From positions 1 to 64,000 of the forward strand of contig JAAWJJ010000009.1 of NCBI GenBank assembly GCA_022796875.1: a stretch of DNA of 64,000 nt, given 5' to 3'. Shown piece after piece: positions 18,816-29,642 of this stretch. Source of the stretch: Eubacterium sp. GTDB taxonomy: Bacteria > Bacillota > Clostridia > Lachnospirales > Lachnospiraceae. The position numbers were made by a program, and so were the translations under genes. Position 1 is the stretch's first letter. Every line of letters starts with the position of its first letter. The notes under the pieces are model-generated. The model did no database searches, had not been told where the DNA came from, and was given only the letters and a program-made list of their open reading frames with translations.

Positions 18816-19184
18816 CTAGAATTCTAATCCAGCTTCTCTAGCTGCGTCAGCTAATGCTTTCACTTTACCTTGATATATAAAGCCGCCCCGATCATAGACA
18901 ACAGATGTAATACCCTTATCCAATGCTTTTTTTGCAATCACTTTTCCCAGATACGCTGCTGCATCAATGTTATTCGTTTTTTCCAGTTCCGCTTTTACAT
19001 CTTTTTCAAGCGTGGAAGCAGCGACTAAAGTATTTCCAACTGTGTCGTCAATAATTTGAGCGTACATATGATTATTGCTTCTGAATACAGCTAAACGAGG
19101 TCTTGCAGCTGTACCTGATAAATGAAAACGCATTCTTCTGTGTTTTTTTCTGCGGACCTGCGCCCTTGATTTCTTATTAACCAT
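18816..19184 (-). CDS. rplR: 50S ribosomal protein L18
   Basis: L18 binds 5S rRNA with L5 in the central protuberance. The 122-residue product has the basic N-terminus ([19 protein letters not shown]) and the [19 protein letters not shown] end. Confidence 0.97.
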   Translation of the reverse strand: MVNKKSRAQVRRKKHRRMRFHLSGTAARPRLAVFRSNNHMYAQIIDDTVGNTLVAASTLEKDVKAELEKTNNIDAAAYLGKVIAKKALDKGITSVVYDRGGFIYQGKVKALADAAREAGLEF

Positions 19185-19202
19185 TTTTTGTCACTCCTTT
19201 AA

Positions 19203-19742
19203 TTATTTTTTACCAGTCTTACCAACTTTACGCCGGATCACTTCATCAGCATATTTGATACCTTTTCCTTTATACGGTTCCGGTCTTCTCTTATTTCTGA
19301 TTTCCGCTGCGTACTGGCCTACTTTTTCTTTATCAATACCTTTCACAGTAATCTTGTTGCCTTCCACTACTGCTTCCAGACCTTCCGGATCTTCCATTTC
19401 CACCGGATGTGAAAAGCCAAGATTTAACGTCAGTTTTTTTCCGGATTTTGATGCTCTGTAACCAACGCCGTTTACCTCAAGCTCTTTTGTAAAGCCATTC
19501 GTAACGCCAAGTACCATATTATTAATCAGGGTTCTTGTCAAACCATGCAAAGATTTCATTTTCTTTAAGTCGTTTGGTCTTGTTACAATAATTTCAGAAC
19601 CTTCTTCTTTGATCGCCATCTCTGACGGCAATGTCCTTTCAAGTGTTCCTTTTGGACCTTTTACAGTCACATGATTATTTTCTGCAATATCTACAGTTAC
19701 GCCTGCCGGTATTGCGATTGGCATTCTTCCTATACGTGACAT
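19203..19742 (-). CDS. rplF: 50S ribosomal protein L6
   Basis: L6 lies near the factor-binding site of the large subunit. The 179-residue product begins [19 protein letters not shown] and ends with [19 protein letters not shown]. The 130-bp spacer to rpsH carries a short inverted repeat (GTTCTCT near 19800 and AGAGAAC near 19852) and no gene. Confidence 0.97.
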   Translation of the reverse strand: MSRIGRMPIAIPAGVTVDIAENNHVTVKGPKGTLERTLPSEMAIKEEGSEIIVTRPNDLKKMKSLHGLTRTLINNMVLGVTNGFTKELEVNGVGYRASKSGKKLTLNLGFSHPVEMEDPEGLEAVVEGNKITVKGIDKEKVGQYAAEIRNKRRPEPYKGKGIKYADEVIRRKVGKTGKK

Positions 19743-19872
19743 GCCCGTACCTCCTGTTTTTATTATGAGATTGTTTTTGTTTCAATTTTATATTAAGGAA
19801 GTTCTCTTCGCTAACCTCAAACTGCGCCTAACGGCTTGTTTTCACTAATCTCAGAGAACGGCCTCTGCCGGC

Positions 19873-20274
19873 CTACCATACAAATGCTAATACTTCTCCG
19901 CCGACCGCAAGTTTTCTTGCTTCTTTGTCTGTAATAATACCCTGGTTTGTAGAAAGAATTGCGATTCCCAGTCCGCCCAGAACTTTCGGAATATCATTTT
20001 TTCCGGCATACACACGAAGTCCCGGTTTGGAAATTCTCTTTAATCCCGTAATGATCTTCTCGGTTTTGTCTTTATTGTATTTCAGGGTAATGCGGATCGT
20101 TTTGCAAACGCCGTCTTCAATTATATCATATTTCGTAATATATCCTTCGTCTAAAAGAATTCCTGCAATCGCAAGCTTCATTTTGGAAGACGGGATATCC
20201 ACTGTATCATGTTTTGCAGTATTTGCATTACGGATTCTTGTAAGCATATCTGCAATTGGATCGCTCATTGTCAT
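19873..20274 (-). CDS. rpsH: 30S ribosomal protein S8
   Basis: S8 binds the central domain of 16S rRNA; in enterobacteria it also controls the spc operon. The 133-residue product starts [17 protein letters not shown]; an ATG two codons later is equally possible. AGGAGG lies 9 bases before the first ATG. The end GGEVLAFVW is typical. Confidence 0.97.
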   Translation of the reverse strand: MTMSDPIADMLTRIRNANTAKHDTVDIPSSKMKLAIAGILLDEGYITKYDIIEDGVCKTIRITLKYNKDKTEKIITGLKRISKPGLRVYAGKNDIPKVLGGLGIAILSTNQGIITDKEARKLAVGGEVLAFVW

Positions 20275-20318
20275 GATCGTATTCCTCCTGTTTATATTTG
20301 TAAAGAATATAGAAATGG

Positions 20319-20504
20319 TTACCAGCTTGCTTTTTTCACGCCCGGAATCTGCCCTTTATAAGCCAGTTCACGGAAGCAGATTCTGCAAACACCATATTTT
20401 CTTAAATAAGCATGTGGACGGCCACAAATCCTGCAGCGGCTGTATTCTCTTGTTGAGAATTTCTGCTTACGCTGCTGTTTCATTTTCATTGCTGTTTTTG
20501 CCAT
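20319..20504 (-). CDS. rpsN: 30S ribosomal protein S14, type Z (zinc-binding)
   Basis: The 61-residue S14 is the short zinc form, with two CxxC pairs in [19 protein letters not shown] and RICF. This form is common in Firmicutes. It sits in the usual place between rplE and rpsH. The six-residue stretch after MAKTAM is basic. Confidence 0.97.
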   Translation of the reverse strand: MAKTAMKMKQQRKQKFSTREYSRCRICGRPHAYLRKYGVCRICFRELAYKGQIPGVKKASW

Positions 20505-20523
20505 GTGAAACTCCTCCTATTTT

Positions 20524-21063
20524 CTACTTAGCAAATGGCATATTGAATAATGTCAATAATTCGCGTGCTTCTTCATCAGTTTTTGCTGTTGTTACAAAAA
20601 TAACATCCATTCCGCGGACTTTGTCCACTTTATCATATTCGATTTCCGGGAAAATCAGCTGCTCTTTAATACCCAGAGCATAATTTCCTCTTCCGTCAAA
20701 AGCGTTCGGATTGATTCCTCTGAAGTCACGTACACGAGGCAGTGCAAGGTTGATCAGCCTGTCTGCAAACTCATACATTTTTTCGCCTCTCAGCGTAACT
20801 TTGCATCCGATCGGCATTCCTTCCCTTAATTTGAAGTTCGCAATTGATTTTTTTGCTTTCGTTACAACTGCTTTCTGTCCTGTGATTACTTCCATGTCTT
20901 TCATGGCAGCGTCCAGGATTTTTACATTTTCCTTTGCTTCGCCAACGCCCATATTTACAACGATCTTTTCGATCTTCGGCACTTGCATTTTATTTTTATA
21001 ACCGAATTTTTTCATCATCGCATCTACGATTTCATTCTGGTATATTTCTCTCAGTCTACTCAC
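20524..21063 (-). CDS. rplE: 50S ribosomal protein L5
   Basis: L5 binds 5S rRNA and contacts the P-site tRNA. The 179-residue product has [19 protein letters not shown] and ends [16 protein letters not shown], as expected. Confidence 0.97.
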   Translation of the reverse strand: MSRLREIYQNEIVDAMMKKFGYKNKMQVPKIEKIVVNMGVGEAKENVKILDAAMKDMEVITGQKAVVTKAKKSIANFKLREGMPIGCKVTLRGEKMYEFADRLINLALPRVRDFRGINPNAFDGRGNYALGIKEQLIFPEIEYDKVDKVRGMDVIFVTTAKTDEEARELLTLFNMPFAK

Positions 21064-21086
21064 CTTTATGGACCTCCTCCCTGAAA

Positions 21087-21398
21087 TTAATCAATGACTT
21101 CGCCATTTGATTTTGCATAGCGTACTTTTTTGTCGCCATCCATTTTGAAACCAACTCTTGTCGGGGTCCCTTTATGGAGCAGCATTACATTGGAAATGTC
21201 AATCGGCGCTTCCTGATGTAAAATTCCGCCCTGCTGGTTGGACATACTTGGTTTTGCATGTTTCGTAACCGTATTGATCCCCTCAACCAAAATTCTGTGT
21301 TTTTTCATATCAACGGCAATGACTTTGCCCTCTTTATCTTTATCTTTTCCGGCGATAACTTTAACCATGTCGCCCTTTTTAATTTTTAATGATGACAT
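21087..21398 (-). CDS. rplX: 50S ribosomal protein L24
   Basis: L24 starts large-subunit assembly. The 103-residue product has a KOW motif ([20 protein letters not shown]). The ATG at 21398 follows GGAGG by 8 bases; the GTG three codons upstream overlaps that site and is not preferred. Confidence 0.96.
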   Translation of the reverse strand: MSSLKIKKGDMVKVIAGKDKDKEGKVIAVDMKKHRILVEGINTVTKHAKPSMSNQQGGILHQEAPIDISNVMLLHKGTPTRVGFKMDGDKKVRYAKSNGEVID

Positions 21399-21410
21399 TG
21401 AAAGCACCTC

Positions 21411-21779
21411 CTACAATACTTCCGGAGCAAGCGAAACAATTTTCATAAACTGTTTCTCACGAAGTTCTCTTGCAACCGGTCCAAAAATACGGGTTCCTCT
21501 CGGTGTCTTATCCTCTTTGATAATAACCGCTGCATTTTCATCAAATCTGATATAAGAACCGTCTTTCCGACGGATTTCTTTTACTGTACGGACAACAACT
21601 GCTTTCACAACGTCGCCTTTCTTTACAACACCGCCTGGTGTTGCATCTTTCACAGTAGCTGTGATAATGTCGCCAATTCCTGCGTATCTTCTTGTAGAAC
21701 CACCCATAACACGAATACAGAGCAATTCTTTCGCACCGGTATTATCAGCAACTTTAAGTCTGGTTTCCTGTTGTACCAT
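21411..21779 (-). CDS. rplN: 50S ribosomal protein L14
   Basis: L14 forms an intersubunit bridge. The 122-residue product starts [19 protein letters not shown] and carries the [16 protein letters not shown] block and the end [11 protein letters not shown]. Confidence 0.97.
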   Translation of the reverse strand: MVQQETRLKVADNTGAKELLCIRVMGGSTRRYAGIGDIITATVKDATPGGVVKKGDVVKAVVVRTVKEIRRKDGSYIRFDENAAVIIKEDKTPRGTRIFGPVARELREKQFMKIVSLAPEVL

Positions 21780-21797
21780 GTCAACAACCTCCTTTTA

Positions 21798-22055
21798 CTA
21801 TTTTGCTCTTTCCATGATTTCTACAAGACGCCATCTTTTATCTTTTGAAAGCGGCCTTGTTTCCATAACTTTTACCGTGTCGCCAATGTGGCACTCATTG
21901 TTCTCGTCGTGAGCTTTCAGTTTATAGGTTTTTTTCACGATTTTATTATATAACGGATGTTTTACGTTATTTCTTACGGCAACAACGATGGTCTTGTTCA
22001 TTCTGTCGCTTACAACAACACCAACACGTGTTTTTCTAAGATTTCTTTCTTCCAC
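21798..22055 (-). CDS. rpsQ: 30S ribosomal protein S17
   Basis: S17 binds the 5' domain of 16S rRNA through an OB fold. The start is taken as GTG at 22055 (protein [17 protein letters not shown] with fMet first), because AAGGGGA lies 7 bases upstream. The ATG six codons earlier precedes that site, so the 91-residue version is less likely. The product is 85 residues. Confidence 0.92.
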   Translation of the reverse strand: MEERNLRKTRVGVVVSDRMNKTIVVAVRNNVKHPLYNKIVKKTYKLKAHDENNECHIGDTVKVMETRPLSKDKRWRLVEIMERAK

Positions 22056-22094
22056 GTTAGAATCCCCTTTCATTTATTTCGGATTTCCCTGCCC

Positions 22095-22298
22095 TTATGA
22101 CTCAGCTTTCTGTGTAATCACGGTCTGAATTCTGGCAATATTCTTTCTTACTTCTTTAATCCTGCTTGTGTTATCCAGCTGGTTTGTAGCATTCTGGAAT
22201 CTCAAATTGAAAAGTTCTTTTTTAGCGTCTACCAACTGTGCGTTTAATTCCGCCTCGGATTTTGACCTTAAATCTTCTAAATATTTACTAGTTTTCAT
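22095..22298 (-). CDS. rpmC: 50S ribosomal protein L29
   Basis: L29 lies at the exit of the peptide tunnel. The 67-residue product starts [19 protein letters not shown]. The ATG at 22298 overlaps the end of rplP by 11 bases, and the GAAGGCGG site lies within rplP. Confidence 0.96.
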   Translation of the reverse strand: MKTSKYLEDLRSKSEAELNAQLVDAKKELFNLRFQNATNQLDNTSRIKEVRKNIARIQTVITQKAES

Positions 22299-22725
22299 TT
22301 GATTCACCGCCTTCTAAATCTGCCCGTGAAACAATTTTGCATTTACATGGTAATTTATGTGTAGCAAGACGCAATGCTTCTTTGGCAATTTCTTCAGATA
22401 CACCGGAAACCTCAAATAATACACGACCCGGTTTAACAACAGCTACCCAATATTCCAAAGTCCCTTTACCGGAACCCATACGGGTTTCAGCAGGTTTTGC
22501 CGTTACCGGTTTGTCAGGGAAAATTTTGATCCAGACTTTACCGCCACGCTTAATATAACGGGTGATCGCGATACGGGCTGCTTCGATCTGGTTGGATTTT
22601 ATCCATGCTGGTTCCATGGCAACAATACCAAATTCACCGTTTGTAATTCTATTTCCTCTTAACGCCTTTCCTTTCATGGAACCGCGGAACTGTTTACGGC
22701 GTTTTACTCTTTTTGGCATTAACAT
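22288..22725 (-). CDS. rplP: 50S ribosomal protein L16
   Basis: L16 shapes the A site of the peptidyl transferase centre. The 145-residue product starts [19 protein letters not shown]. Its first ATG overlaps the rpsC stop (TAATG), with GGGAG 9 bases upstream; an ATG two codons later is an alternative. Confidence 0.96.
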   Translation of the reverse strand: MLMPKRVKRRKQFRGSMKGKALRGNRITNGEFGIVAMEPAWIKSNQIEAARIAITRYIKRGGKVWIKIFPDKPVTAKPAETRMGSGKGTLEYWVAVVKPGRVLFEVSGVSEEIAKEALRLATHKLPCKCKIVSRADLEGGESNEN

Positions 22726-23378
22726 TATTTATCGCTCCCTTCCTTTTCCTTTACCGGAAGTACTTCGCCTTTATAAATCCAGACTTTTACACCTACTTTT
22801 CCATAAGTGGTATCTGCTTCGGCAAATCCGTAATCAATATCTGCCCTCAATGTTTGAAGCGGGATCGTTCCTTCGCTGTAAAATTCCGTACGTGCCATGT
22901 CGGCGCCGCCAAGACGTCCGGATACGGAAGTTTTGATTCCCAAAGCGCCTGCTTTCATAGCTCTTCCCATACAGGATTTCATTGCCCGGCGGAAAGAAAT
23001 ACGGTTTTCCAACTGCAACGCTATATTTTCTGCTACCAGCTGCGCGTCCTTATCCGGCCGTTTCACTTCTTTGATATCCACTACCAGTTTTTTGGAAACG
23101 CGCTTCTGGAGTTCTGCTTTTACTTTTTCAATTTCAGCGCCGCCCTTACCGATTACAACGCCAGGTTTTGCCGTATAAAGAATTACTTTTATTCTGTCAG
23201 ATGCTCTTTCGATCTCGATTTTTGAAACACCCGCACTGTATAATTTCTTTTTCAGAAATGTTCTGATATTATAATCTTCAATTAAGAAATCTGCAAACTC
23301 TGCTTCCGCATACCATTTCGAGTCCCAGTCTTTGATAACTCCGACTCTTAAGCCATGAGGATTAACTTTCTGTCCCAT
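22725..23378 (-). CDS. rpsC: 30S ribosomal protein S3
   Basis: S3 lines the mRNA entry tunnel. The 217-residue product begins [19 protein letters not shown] and has the KH-type region [18 protein letters not shown]. It is coupled to rplP through a shared TAATG. Confidence 0.97.
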   Translation of the reverse strand: MGQKVNPHGLRVGVIKDWDSKWYAEAEFADFLIEDYNIRTFLKKKLYSAGVSKIEIERASDRIKVILYTAKPGVVIGKGGAEIEKVKAELQKRVSKKLVVDIKEVKRPDKDAQLVAENIALQLENRISFRRAMKSCMGRAMKAGALGIKTSVSGRLGGADMARTEFYSEGTIPLQTLRADIDYGFAEADTTYGKVGVKVWIYKGEVLPVKEKEGSDK

Positions 23379-23389
23379 GATTGTCCTCC

Positions 23390-23779
23390 TTATCTTTCAT
23401 TCAGCACAATAGTAATATGGCTCATCCGTTTTTCGATCCGGTAAGCCCTGCCCTGTGCCCTTGGTCTGATTCTCTTCATTGTTGGCCCCTTATTTGCATA
23501 ACATTCTTCAATATAAAGGTTTTCCGCTTTCATTCCGTTATTGTTCTCTGCATTGGCAATTGCCGATTTCAGCAGTTTTTCGATCACGCCCGAAGCATAT
23601 CTCGGATTGTAAGCCAAAATAGCAAGCGCTGTTTCAACGTCTTTTCCTCTGATTGCATCTAATACAAAGCATGCTTTCTGCACTGACATTCTAGCATAAG
23701 ATAACTTAGCTGAAGGTCTTGTTTCTTTATTCTCTGCATTTCTCTCTCTTTTAATTTGGCTTCTATGTCCTTTTGCCAT
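23390..23779 (-). CDS. rplV: 50S ribosomal protein L22
   Basis: L22 extends into the peptide exit tunnel. The 129-residue product has the hallmarks [19 protein letters not shown] and [19 protein letters not shown]. Confidence 0.97.
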   Translation of the reverse strand: MAKGHRSQIKRERNAENKETRPSAKLSYARMSVQKACFVLDAIRGKDVETALAILAYNPRYASGVIEKLLKSAIANAENNNGMKAENLYIEECYANKGPTMKRIRPRAQGRAYRIEKRMSHITIVLNER

Positions 23780-23799
23780 GAGTTAAACCTCCTTACTCC

Positions 23800-24081
23800 T
23801 TATCTTACTTTAGATTTTTTCTCATCCTTGCCATGTCCCCTGTACGTTCTCGTGGAAACAAACTCGCCGAGTTTATGTCCGACCATATCTTCCGTAATAT
23901 ATACAGGCACATGTTTTCTTCCATCATGAACTGCGATTGTATGTCCAACCATCTGCGGAAAAATCGTAGAACGGCGCGACCAGGTTTTAATGACCTGTTT
24001 ATTCCCTGACGCATTCATTTCGTCTATTTTTTTCAACAAACTTTCATCCGCAAATGGTCCTTTTTTCAGTGAACGACCCAT
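23800..24081 (-). CDS. rpsS: 30S ribosomal protein S19
   Basis: S19 sits in the small-subunit head next to S13. The 93-residue product starts [19 protein letters not shown] and has [20 protein letters not shown]. Confidence 0.97.
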   Translation of the reverse strand: MGRSLKKGPFADESLLKKIDEMNASGNKQVIKTWSRRSTIFPQMVGHTIAVHDGRKHVPVYITEDMVGHKLGEFVSTRTYRGHGKDEKKSKVR

Positions 24082-24092
24082 AATTAACCTCC

Positions 24093-24935
24093 CTATTTAA
24101 TTGCTCTGCCGTCGCGTCTTCTTACGATCAGCTTATTCGATTGTTTTTTCTTCTTTCTGGTCTTTAAGCCCAGCGCCGGTTTACCCCATGGTGTACATGG
24201 TCCCGGACGTCCAACCGGAGCTTTGCCTTCACCACCGCCGTGCGGATGGTCATTCGGGTTCATAACGGAACCGCGTACCGTAGGACGGATGCCCATATGG
24301 CGCTTACGGCCTGCTTTACCGATATTAATAAGGTTATAGTCGCCATTTCCAACAACACCGACCGTTGCTCTGCAAAGAATCGGTACCATTCTCATTTCAC
24401 CGGACGGCAATCTCAAGGTTGCGTATTTGCCTTCTTTTGCCATCAGCTGCGCGCTGATACCTGCGGAACGGACTAACTGGCCGCCTTTTCCAGGATACAG
24501 CTCTACGTTGTGTACCTGAGTACCTACCGGAATGTTTTCCAGAGGCAGGCAGTTGCCTACGCGGATTTCTGCTTCCGGCCCGTTCATAACTTTCATGCCG
24601 TCTGTCAGCCCTGCCGGTGCAAGGATATATGATTTCTCACCGTCGGCATAACAGATCAGCGCAATATTTGCCGTTCTGTTCGGATCGTATTCGATACCGA
24701 TTACCGTAGCCGGAATACCGTCTTTCTTTCTCTTGAAATCAATAATCCTGTATTTCCGTCTGTTTCCGCCGCCGCGGTGTCTTACTGTTATTTTTCCCTG
24801 GTTGTTCCTGCCAGAATTCTTCTTCTTTACTGCCAGTAATGATTTTTCCGGAGTGTGTTTGGTAATCTCGGAGAAATCAGAACCTGTCATATTTCTTCTG
24901 GAAGGTGTATATGGGTTATATGTTTTGATTCCCAT
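24093..24935 (-). CDS. rplB: 50S ribosomal protein L2
   Basis: L2 is needed for subunit joining and peptidyl transfer. The 280-residue product has [19 protein letters not shown] and the conserved [20 protein letters not shown] histidine loop. Confidence 0.98.
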   Translation of the reverse strand: MGIKTYNPYTPSRRNMTGSDFSEITKHTPEKSLLAVKKKNSGRNNQGKITVRHRGGGNRRKYRIIDFKRKKDGIPATVIGIEYDPNRTANIALICYADGEKSYILAPAGLTDGMKVMNGPEAEIRVGNCLPLENIPVGTQVHNVELYPGKGGQLVRSAGISAQLMAKEGKYATLRLPSGEMRMVPILCRATVGVVGNGDYNLINIGKAGRKRHMGIRPTVRGSVMNPNDHPHGGGEGKAPVGRPGPCTPWGKPALGLKTRKKKKQSNKLIVRRRDGRAIK

Positions 24936-25023
24936 AATGAATCTCCTTTCAAATCCTGATGTTTTATTATCGCACTTTTCCTGTGCATATTTTTACAGAC
25001 AGTCCGCCTGCCGGCCATCCGGC

Positions 25024-25323
25024 CTATAACCCGGCGAAAATCTCAATATCTTTGCTGTCCTGCGTCAGTTTAACGATCGCTTTTTTCCTTTTCGCCGTAT
25101 ATCCGATCTTCATGCCGCGTCTTTTCTTTTTGCCAGGAATGTTCATGGTATTTACTTTCTCAACCTTTGTTCCTTCAAACATTCTTTCCACGGCTTCTTT
25201 TATCATCGCTTTATTTGCTTCCGGGTGTACATAAAAAGTATATTTTTTCTCACCCATAAGCCCCATGCTCTTTTCTGTTACTACAGGTTTGAGGATAACG
25301 TCATAATATTGTACGTTTGCCAT
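25024..25323 (-). CDS. rplW: 50S ribosomal protein L23
   Basis: L23 forms the docking site for trigger factor and SRP at the tunnel exit. The 99-residue product has [17 protein letters not shown] and the [18 protein letters not shown] loop. Its start overlaps the rplD stop by one base. An 88-bp spacer with no gene separates it from rplB. Confidence 0.97.
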   Translation of the reverse strand: MANVQYYDVILKPVVTEKSMGLMGEKKYTFYVHPEANKAMIKEAVERMFEGTKVEKVNTMNIPGKKKRRGMKIGYTAKRKKAIVKLTQDSKDIEIFAGL

Positions 25324-25943
25324 TATGCATACACCTCCTCGATTTTTGCAACTGCGTCTTTTGTAACGACAACCGTATTGTATTTCAGGATGTCGTACAC
25401 GTTAATGGTATTCGTAAGGGAAGTTTTTACATCCGGAATGTTTTTCGCGGACATGACAACCTTTTCGTCACTCTCGCCAATCACGATCAGCGCTTTGTTA
25501 ACTTTCAGGTTGTTTAAAACCTCTACACATTTCTTCGTTTTGATTTCGTCAAATTTCAGTTCGTCCAAAACGATAAATTTATTTTCCTGAACTCTGGAAG
25601 TCAAGGCGGATTTTAATGCCGCTCTTTTTTCTTTTTTATTCATTTTAATTGAATAATCTCTCGGTGTCGGTGCAAATACCACTCCGCCGCCTGTCCATTG
25701 CGGAGCGCGGATAGAACCCTGCCTTGCATGGCCGGTGCCTTTCTGCCTCCACGGTTTTCTGCCGCCTCCGCGGACTTCGCCGCGCGTTTTGGCTTTCTGT
25801 GTTCCCTGACGTTTATTTGCAAGCTGCTGGACTACAGCCATATGAACCAGATGTTCGTTCACTTCGACTCCGAAGATGGCATCGTTTAATTCCATACTGC
25901 CGACTTCTTTGCCTTCCATATTGTAAACAGCTACGTTAGCCAT
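25323..25943 (-). CDS. rplD: 50S ribosomal protein L4
   Basis: L4 is a large-subunit protein with a loop in the exit tunnel; in E. coli it also represses the S10 operon. The 206-residue product has the loop region [19 protein letters not shown] and [16 protein letters not shown]. Confidence 0.97.
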   Translation of the reverse strand: MANVAVYNMEGKEVGSMELNDAIFGVEVNEHLVHMAVVQQLANKRQGTQKAKTRGEVRGGGRKPWRQKGTGHARQGSIRAPQWTGGGVVFAPTPRDYSIKMNKKEKRAALKSALTSRVQENKFIVLDELKFDEIKTKKCVEVLNNLKVNKALIVIGESDEKVVMSAKNIPDVKTSLTNTINVYDILKYNTVVVTKDAVAKIEEVYA

Positions 25944-25970
25944 ATCTAAAATTCCTCCTTTCCTGAAGCA

Positions 25971-26651
25971 CTAAATGCTCTTTACAGCCTCCCTGATTGT
26001 CACCAGTGATTTCTTCGGTCCCGGTACGGAGCCTTTCACCAGAAGCAAGTTGTTTTCCGCATCTACTCTTACGATCTCAAGATTCTGGACCGTTACCTGC
26101 ACATGTCCCATACGTCCCGGCATCCCTTTTCCTTTAAAGACTTTACTCGGACTGGAACAAGCGCCGTTAGAACCCTGATGGCGATGAAATTTGGAACCAT
26201 GGGTCATAGGGCCTCTGTGCTGTCCGTGTCTTTTGATCGCGCCCTGGAAACCTTTTCCTTTTGAAATCGCGGTAGCATCTATCTTATCGCCCTCTGCGAA
26301 AACATCCACTTTGATTTCATCAGCCAGATTGTATTCTTCTGCGTTATCGAATTTAAATTCTTTTACAAAACGTTTGGAAGATACGCCTGCTTTTTCAAAA
26401 TGGCCTTTCAGCGGTTTGTTCACGCCGTGCCTGTTTCTGATCTCTTTTTTGCCGTTGGCGTCTTTGTTCACAATTTTTTCTTTCTTGTCAACAAAACCAA
26501 CCTGCACTGCACTGTATCCGTCGTTTTCAACCGTTTTCACCTGCGTCACCACACAAGGGCCGGCCTGTAATACAGTTACCGGAGTAAGCACTCCGTCTGT
26601 GTTGAAGATTTGAGTCATTCCGACTTTTGTAGCTAATATCGCTTTCTTCAT
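25971..26651 (-). CDS. rplC: 50S ribosomal protein L3
   Basis: L3 starts large-subunit assembly near the peptidyl transferase centre. The 226-residue product begins [20 protein letters not shown] and has the [20 protein letters not shown] block. The 120-bp spacer to rpsJ has no gene. Confidence 0.98.
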   Translation of the reverse strand: MKKAILATKVGMTQIFNTDGVLTPVTVLQAGPCVVTQVKTVENDGYSAVQVGFVDKKEKIVNKDANGKKEIRNRHGVNKPLKGHFEKAGVSSKRFVKEFKFDNAEEYNLADEIKVDVFAEGDKIDATAISKGKGFQGAIKRHGQHRGPMTHGSKFHRHQGSNGACSSPSKVFKGKGMPGRMGHVQVTVQNLEIVRVDAENNLLLVKGSVPGPKKSLVTIREAVKSI

Positions 26652-26771
26652 TTTCTTAACCTCCTGTTTTTCTACAGCGGAACGTTTCCTTATTTGCCGG
26701 CGAAGCCGGATAAGTCCACGCTCATCCTAGAGGGAGTTTATGCTCATTCCTTCAGGATTTTTGCCTTTTAA

Positions 26772-27092
26772 TTATTTCTTGTTTTTCATTTTGATATCAA
26801 TGTACACGCCCGCCGGCATTTCCAGCCTTGATAATGCATCTACCGTTTTCTGAGTCGGTGTGATGATATCAATCAGCCTTTTATGCGTTCTCTGCTCAAA
26901 CTGTTCCCTGGAGTCTTTGTACTTGTGTACCGCCCTGAGGATTGTGATCACTTCCTTTTTGGTTGGAAGAGGTACTGGTCCGCTCACCTGTGATCCGTTT
27001 TTCTTAACAGTTTCGATGATTTTTTTAGCAGATGCATCAATCAGCTGATGATCGTAAGCCTTTAATGTAATTCTCATTACCTGACTTGCCAT
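26772..27092 (-). CDS. rpsJ: 30S ribosomal protein S10
   Basis: S10 is the first gene of the S10-spc-alpha cluster and, with NusB, also takes part in antitermination. The start is the ATG at 27092 ([19 protein letters not shown]), after AAGGAGG; the frame reaching 27179 is leader. The product is 106 residues, slightly longer than the usual 102-103. Confidence 0.97.
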   Translation of the reverse strand: MASQVMRITLKAYDHQLIDASAKKIIETVKKNGSQVSGPVPLPTKKEVITILRAVHKYKDSREQFEQRTHKRLIDIITPTQKTVDALSRLEMPAGVYIDIKMKNKK

Positions 27093-27471
27093 AAAAAAAG
27101 TCGCCTCCTTTTCGCACTTCATTTCAGTACGACAAGCGGTGACTGTACACATTTCCGTGTGTGTCATTATCCCGAACACACTCGCTTCTACGTTCTTCTC
27201 TTTGTAGATTCAATTCTGTACAGTGACTTGTCGCCAGTTTCCTAACTTGACATTCGCTCCACGGAAAACCTGCTATTATATAGAAATAAGCAGCAACCTC
27301 ACGCTTCACAGCTATCATGCCACAGCAAATAGAAGTATACCTGATATTTCCATGCTTTGCAAGTATTTTTTCTGATTTTTTCTGATTTTTTAATTTTTGT
27401 TATTTTTATCTGATATTCACAATATTTCCTGCCCACTTTTAGTTGATATGTATAATATTCAGTAGCCTTTT
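27093..27471. promoter_or_regulatory. Promoter and leader of the S10 ribosomal operon
   Basis: The 379-bp region runs from the hydrolase gene end to rpsJ. On the minus strand a TATAAT -10 box is seen at 27275-27280; no good -35 is found at 16-18 bp. The leader of roughly 175 bases then carries an inverted repeat that pairs about 27131-27149 with 27217-27233 (GACAAGCGGTGACTGTACA against TGTACAGTGACTTGTCG). It may be the site of operon feedback control. Farther out, TTTTTTCTGA repeats near 27365-27395 are low complexity. Confidence 0.5.
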
Positions 27472-28701
27472 TTAGTAAAAAGTCATATTTCCCATCACAG
27501 TACCGCTGATCCCGGCTGCCGCCGCGCTGGCATTGGTTCGGAAATACAGAAAATTGTTTGTCGTAGTGCCTCCAATCACCGTTTGCGCCGCCCTGACGCA
27601 GTCCCCGTAGCTGCCGTCTTTCCCGTTTGCCAGATAATAGGCAAACGAACCGCTGGCTACCGGCGAAAACTGATGCGCCTGATAGATCACTCCGGATATC
27701 GTATTCGGGAAATAACTGCTCTTGACCCGGTTTGACACTACGCTGGCTACCGCCAGTTTTACATCGTAAGATTCTCCGCGGGCTTCGCAGTAAATCAACG
27801 TTGCCAGCAAAGTTTCGTCGCTGCCGGACGCCGTGATCGGCGCGTCCTCCTGTGCGTTCGTTTCTTCCTCCTGCTGCCTGATTTCCGCCAGACGCGCCGC
27901 TTCCTCCGCTGCATACTGCGCCTCCAGCGCTTTCTGCGATTCTTCCATCTGTGCGATCTTCCCGGCAATTTCATCCGCCTGCGCCTGGTTCTGCGCAATC
28001 TGAACTCCCGCGGCATCCAGATCATCTTTCGTCTGCGCGATCAGATTTTCCATCTCGTTCTGCCGGTCACTGTAATCTTTTTGCAGCGCGGTCAGACGGT
28101 TCTCTTCTTCTTCCAGCTGCTGTTCTTTCAGCGCCAGCTCGTCTACTGCCTGGGAAACCTGTTCCCTGGCTGTCTTATAAGCTTCCAGCTGGTTCCTGTC
28201 GTATTCGTTGATCTTCTGTATGTACTGGACACGGTTTAAAAACTCCGCAAAACTGTCGGCTTCCAACAGCGCGGAAATCCAGCTCTGCTGTCCTTTTTCG
28301 TAGATAAAACGAATCCTCTCCCGCATCTGTTCGTCCTGGACCTGAATCCTCTTTTTTGCCTCTTCCAGCTCTGCCTTTGCCTGTTCCAGTTCCCCTTCTA
28401 CGGTTTCCAAATTTTGTTCCGTCTGCGCAATTTCTCCCTGTACTTTTTCCAGGGAATTTCCCAGTTCCTGCAATTTCCCGTTATATTCTTTAATCTTCTG
28501 CTCATACGCGCCGGCCTGCCGTTGGATATCGGAAATTTCCTGCTCTTTCTCCTCCTGCTGTCTTTGCAGTTCCTGAATATCGTTGCCGATCTGGTTGATC
28601 TGTCCCTTAGTATCCGCGCACATATGTGTTTGTCCCGGCAATAGCAGGAGCGCTATAGCCATTATGGTTCCCAATAATTTCTTCCCGAAAACTCCTTTCA
28701 T
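27472..28701 (-). CDS. Secreted cell wall hydrolase: coiled coil plus SleB-type domain
   Basis: The 409-residue protein has a signal peptide (GTIMAIALLLLPGQTHMCA), then a long coiled coil at about residues 30-270 like that of PcsB/CwlO, then a hydrolase domain of the SleB/CwlJ type (Hydrolase_2) at about 295-409, with LLATLIYCEARGESYDVKL and VIYQAHQFSPVASGSFAY. Known SleB domains are lytic transglycosylases that cut spore cortex. The coiled-coil fusion suggests a vegetative or division-related role, as in PcsB-type proteins. The gene follows the ribosomal operon leader in the opposite position sense only by adjacency: both read on the minus strand. Confidence 0.85.
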   Translation of the reverse strand: MKGVFGKKLLGTIMAIALLLLPGQTHMCADTKGQINQIGNDIQELQRQQEEKEQEISDIQRQAGAYEQKIKEYNGKLQELGNSLEKVQGEIAQTEQNLETVEGELEQAKAELEEAKKRIQVQDEQMRERIRFIYEKGQQSWISALLEADSFAEFLNRVQYIQKINEYDRNQLEAYKTAREQVSQAVDELALKEQQLEEEENRLTALQKDYSDRQNEMENLIAQTKDDLDAAGVQIAQNQAQADEIAGKIAQMEESQKALEAQYAAEEAARLAEIRQQEEETNAQEDAPITASGSDETLLATLIYCEARGESYDVKLAVASVVSNRVKSSYFPNTISGVIYQAHQFSPVASGSFAYYLANGKDGSYGDCVRAAQTVIGGTTTNNFLYFRTNASAAAAGISGTVMGNMTFY

Positions 28702-28789
28702 CTTTCGTTCTCTCCCGTTTTTAAAATCTTAATGTATTGCACCGTTTATTTTCCATTAAATACTGCTGCTGCCAAACATATCAGCTATT

Positions 28790-29269
28790 TCATATTTGGC
28801 GTATCAGCTGTTTTTTGGCCAGTTCCACGTATTCTTCCGCGCTTTCCAGATTTCCGGCCGCCTCCTTTTTTGTCAATGTCCGAATAATTCTTGCCGGGTT
28901 TCCAAACGCAAGGGTGTTTTCCGGTATTTCCATCCCCTGCGTAATTAACGCGCCGGCGCCGACAATTGCATTTTTTCCGATTACCGCCCCGTTTAACACG
29001 ATCGCCCCCATGCCAATCAATGCTCCGTCCTTTACCGTACACCCGTGCAGAATTGCATTATGCCCGACCGTCACGTCATTGCCTACCCAAACCGGAAAAT
29101 TTTCATCCGTATGTACGACGCAGCCATCCTGTATATTGCTCCTCTTCCCGATATGGATGATCTCATGGTCGCCCCGCAAAACTGCCTGATACCATACGCT
29201 GCTGCACTCTTCCAGTTCTACTTCTCCGATGATATCTGCACTGGGAGCGATATATCTTTCTTTATTCAT
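28790..29269 (-). CDS. Gamma carbonic anhydrase-like hexapeptide protein
   Basis: The 159-residue protein is a left-handed beta-helix of the gamma carbonic anhydrase family (YrdA/PaaY type). The metal-ligand histidines are in CVVHTDENF and VTVGHNAILHG, and the repeats include AIVLNGAVIGKNAIVGAGAL. Whether it hydrates CO2 or is an acyl-related homologue cannot be decided. The ATG at 29269 follows GAGGAGG by 6 bases. Confidence 0.88.
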   Translation of the reverse strand: MNKERYIAPSADIIGEVELEECSSVWYQAVLRGDHEIIHIGKRSNIQDGCVVHTDENFPVWVGNDVTVGHNAILHGCTVKDGALIGMGAIVLNGAVIGKNAIVGAGALITQGMEIPENTLAFGNPARIIRTLTKKEAAGNLESAEEYVELAKKQLIRQI

Positions 29270-29642
29270 TTCAATCCTCCTCATTTTTCTTTTCAGATAG
29301 TTCCATCGCTGTATCTTTGCTTTTCTTTTATCTCTATTCCTCCTGCATTTTTAAATTAAGTAATTGTATGTCCATATTTTAACACAAACTCAAACAGATT
29401 GTATATACAGACGGTACTGCTGAATCTATATAAAAGTGAGAAATCGGAAATATGTGTGTAGTTAAATTATAAATAGGTTATCGGAAAATACCGATTTTTA
29501 GTCCTCTTATCAAAACATAAGAATCTTCCGTAAAATTCAGTGTTTTTCAACACATGAAATTTTTATGGAAGATTCTTATGTTTATTGTGTTAATAATAAT
29601 TCAGGAATTCCAATGCTGCTGATGAACAATATAATATCTGCA
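29270..29642. other. Spacer with a long perfect-stem palindrome
   Basis: Between tmk and the carbonic anhydrase gene. A palindrome at 29513-29583 has a perfect 17-bp outer stem (AAACATAAGAATCTTCC with GGAAGATTCTTATGTTT) and further imperfect pairing inside, including GTGTT/AACAC. On the minus strand it is followed by TTTTG, so it may terminate tmk transcription. A second small hairpin, ATCGGAAAATACCGAT followed by TTTTTA, lies at about 29481-29501. No gene is seen. Confidence 0.7.
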
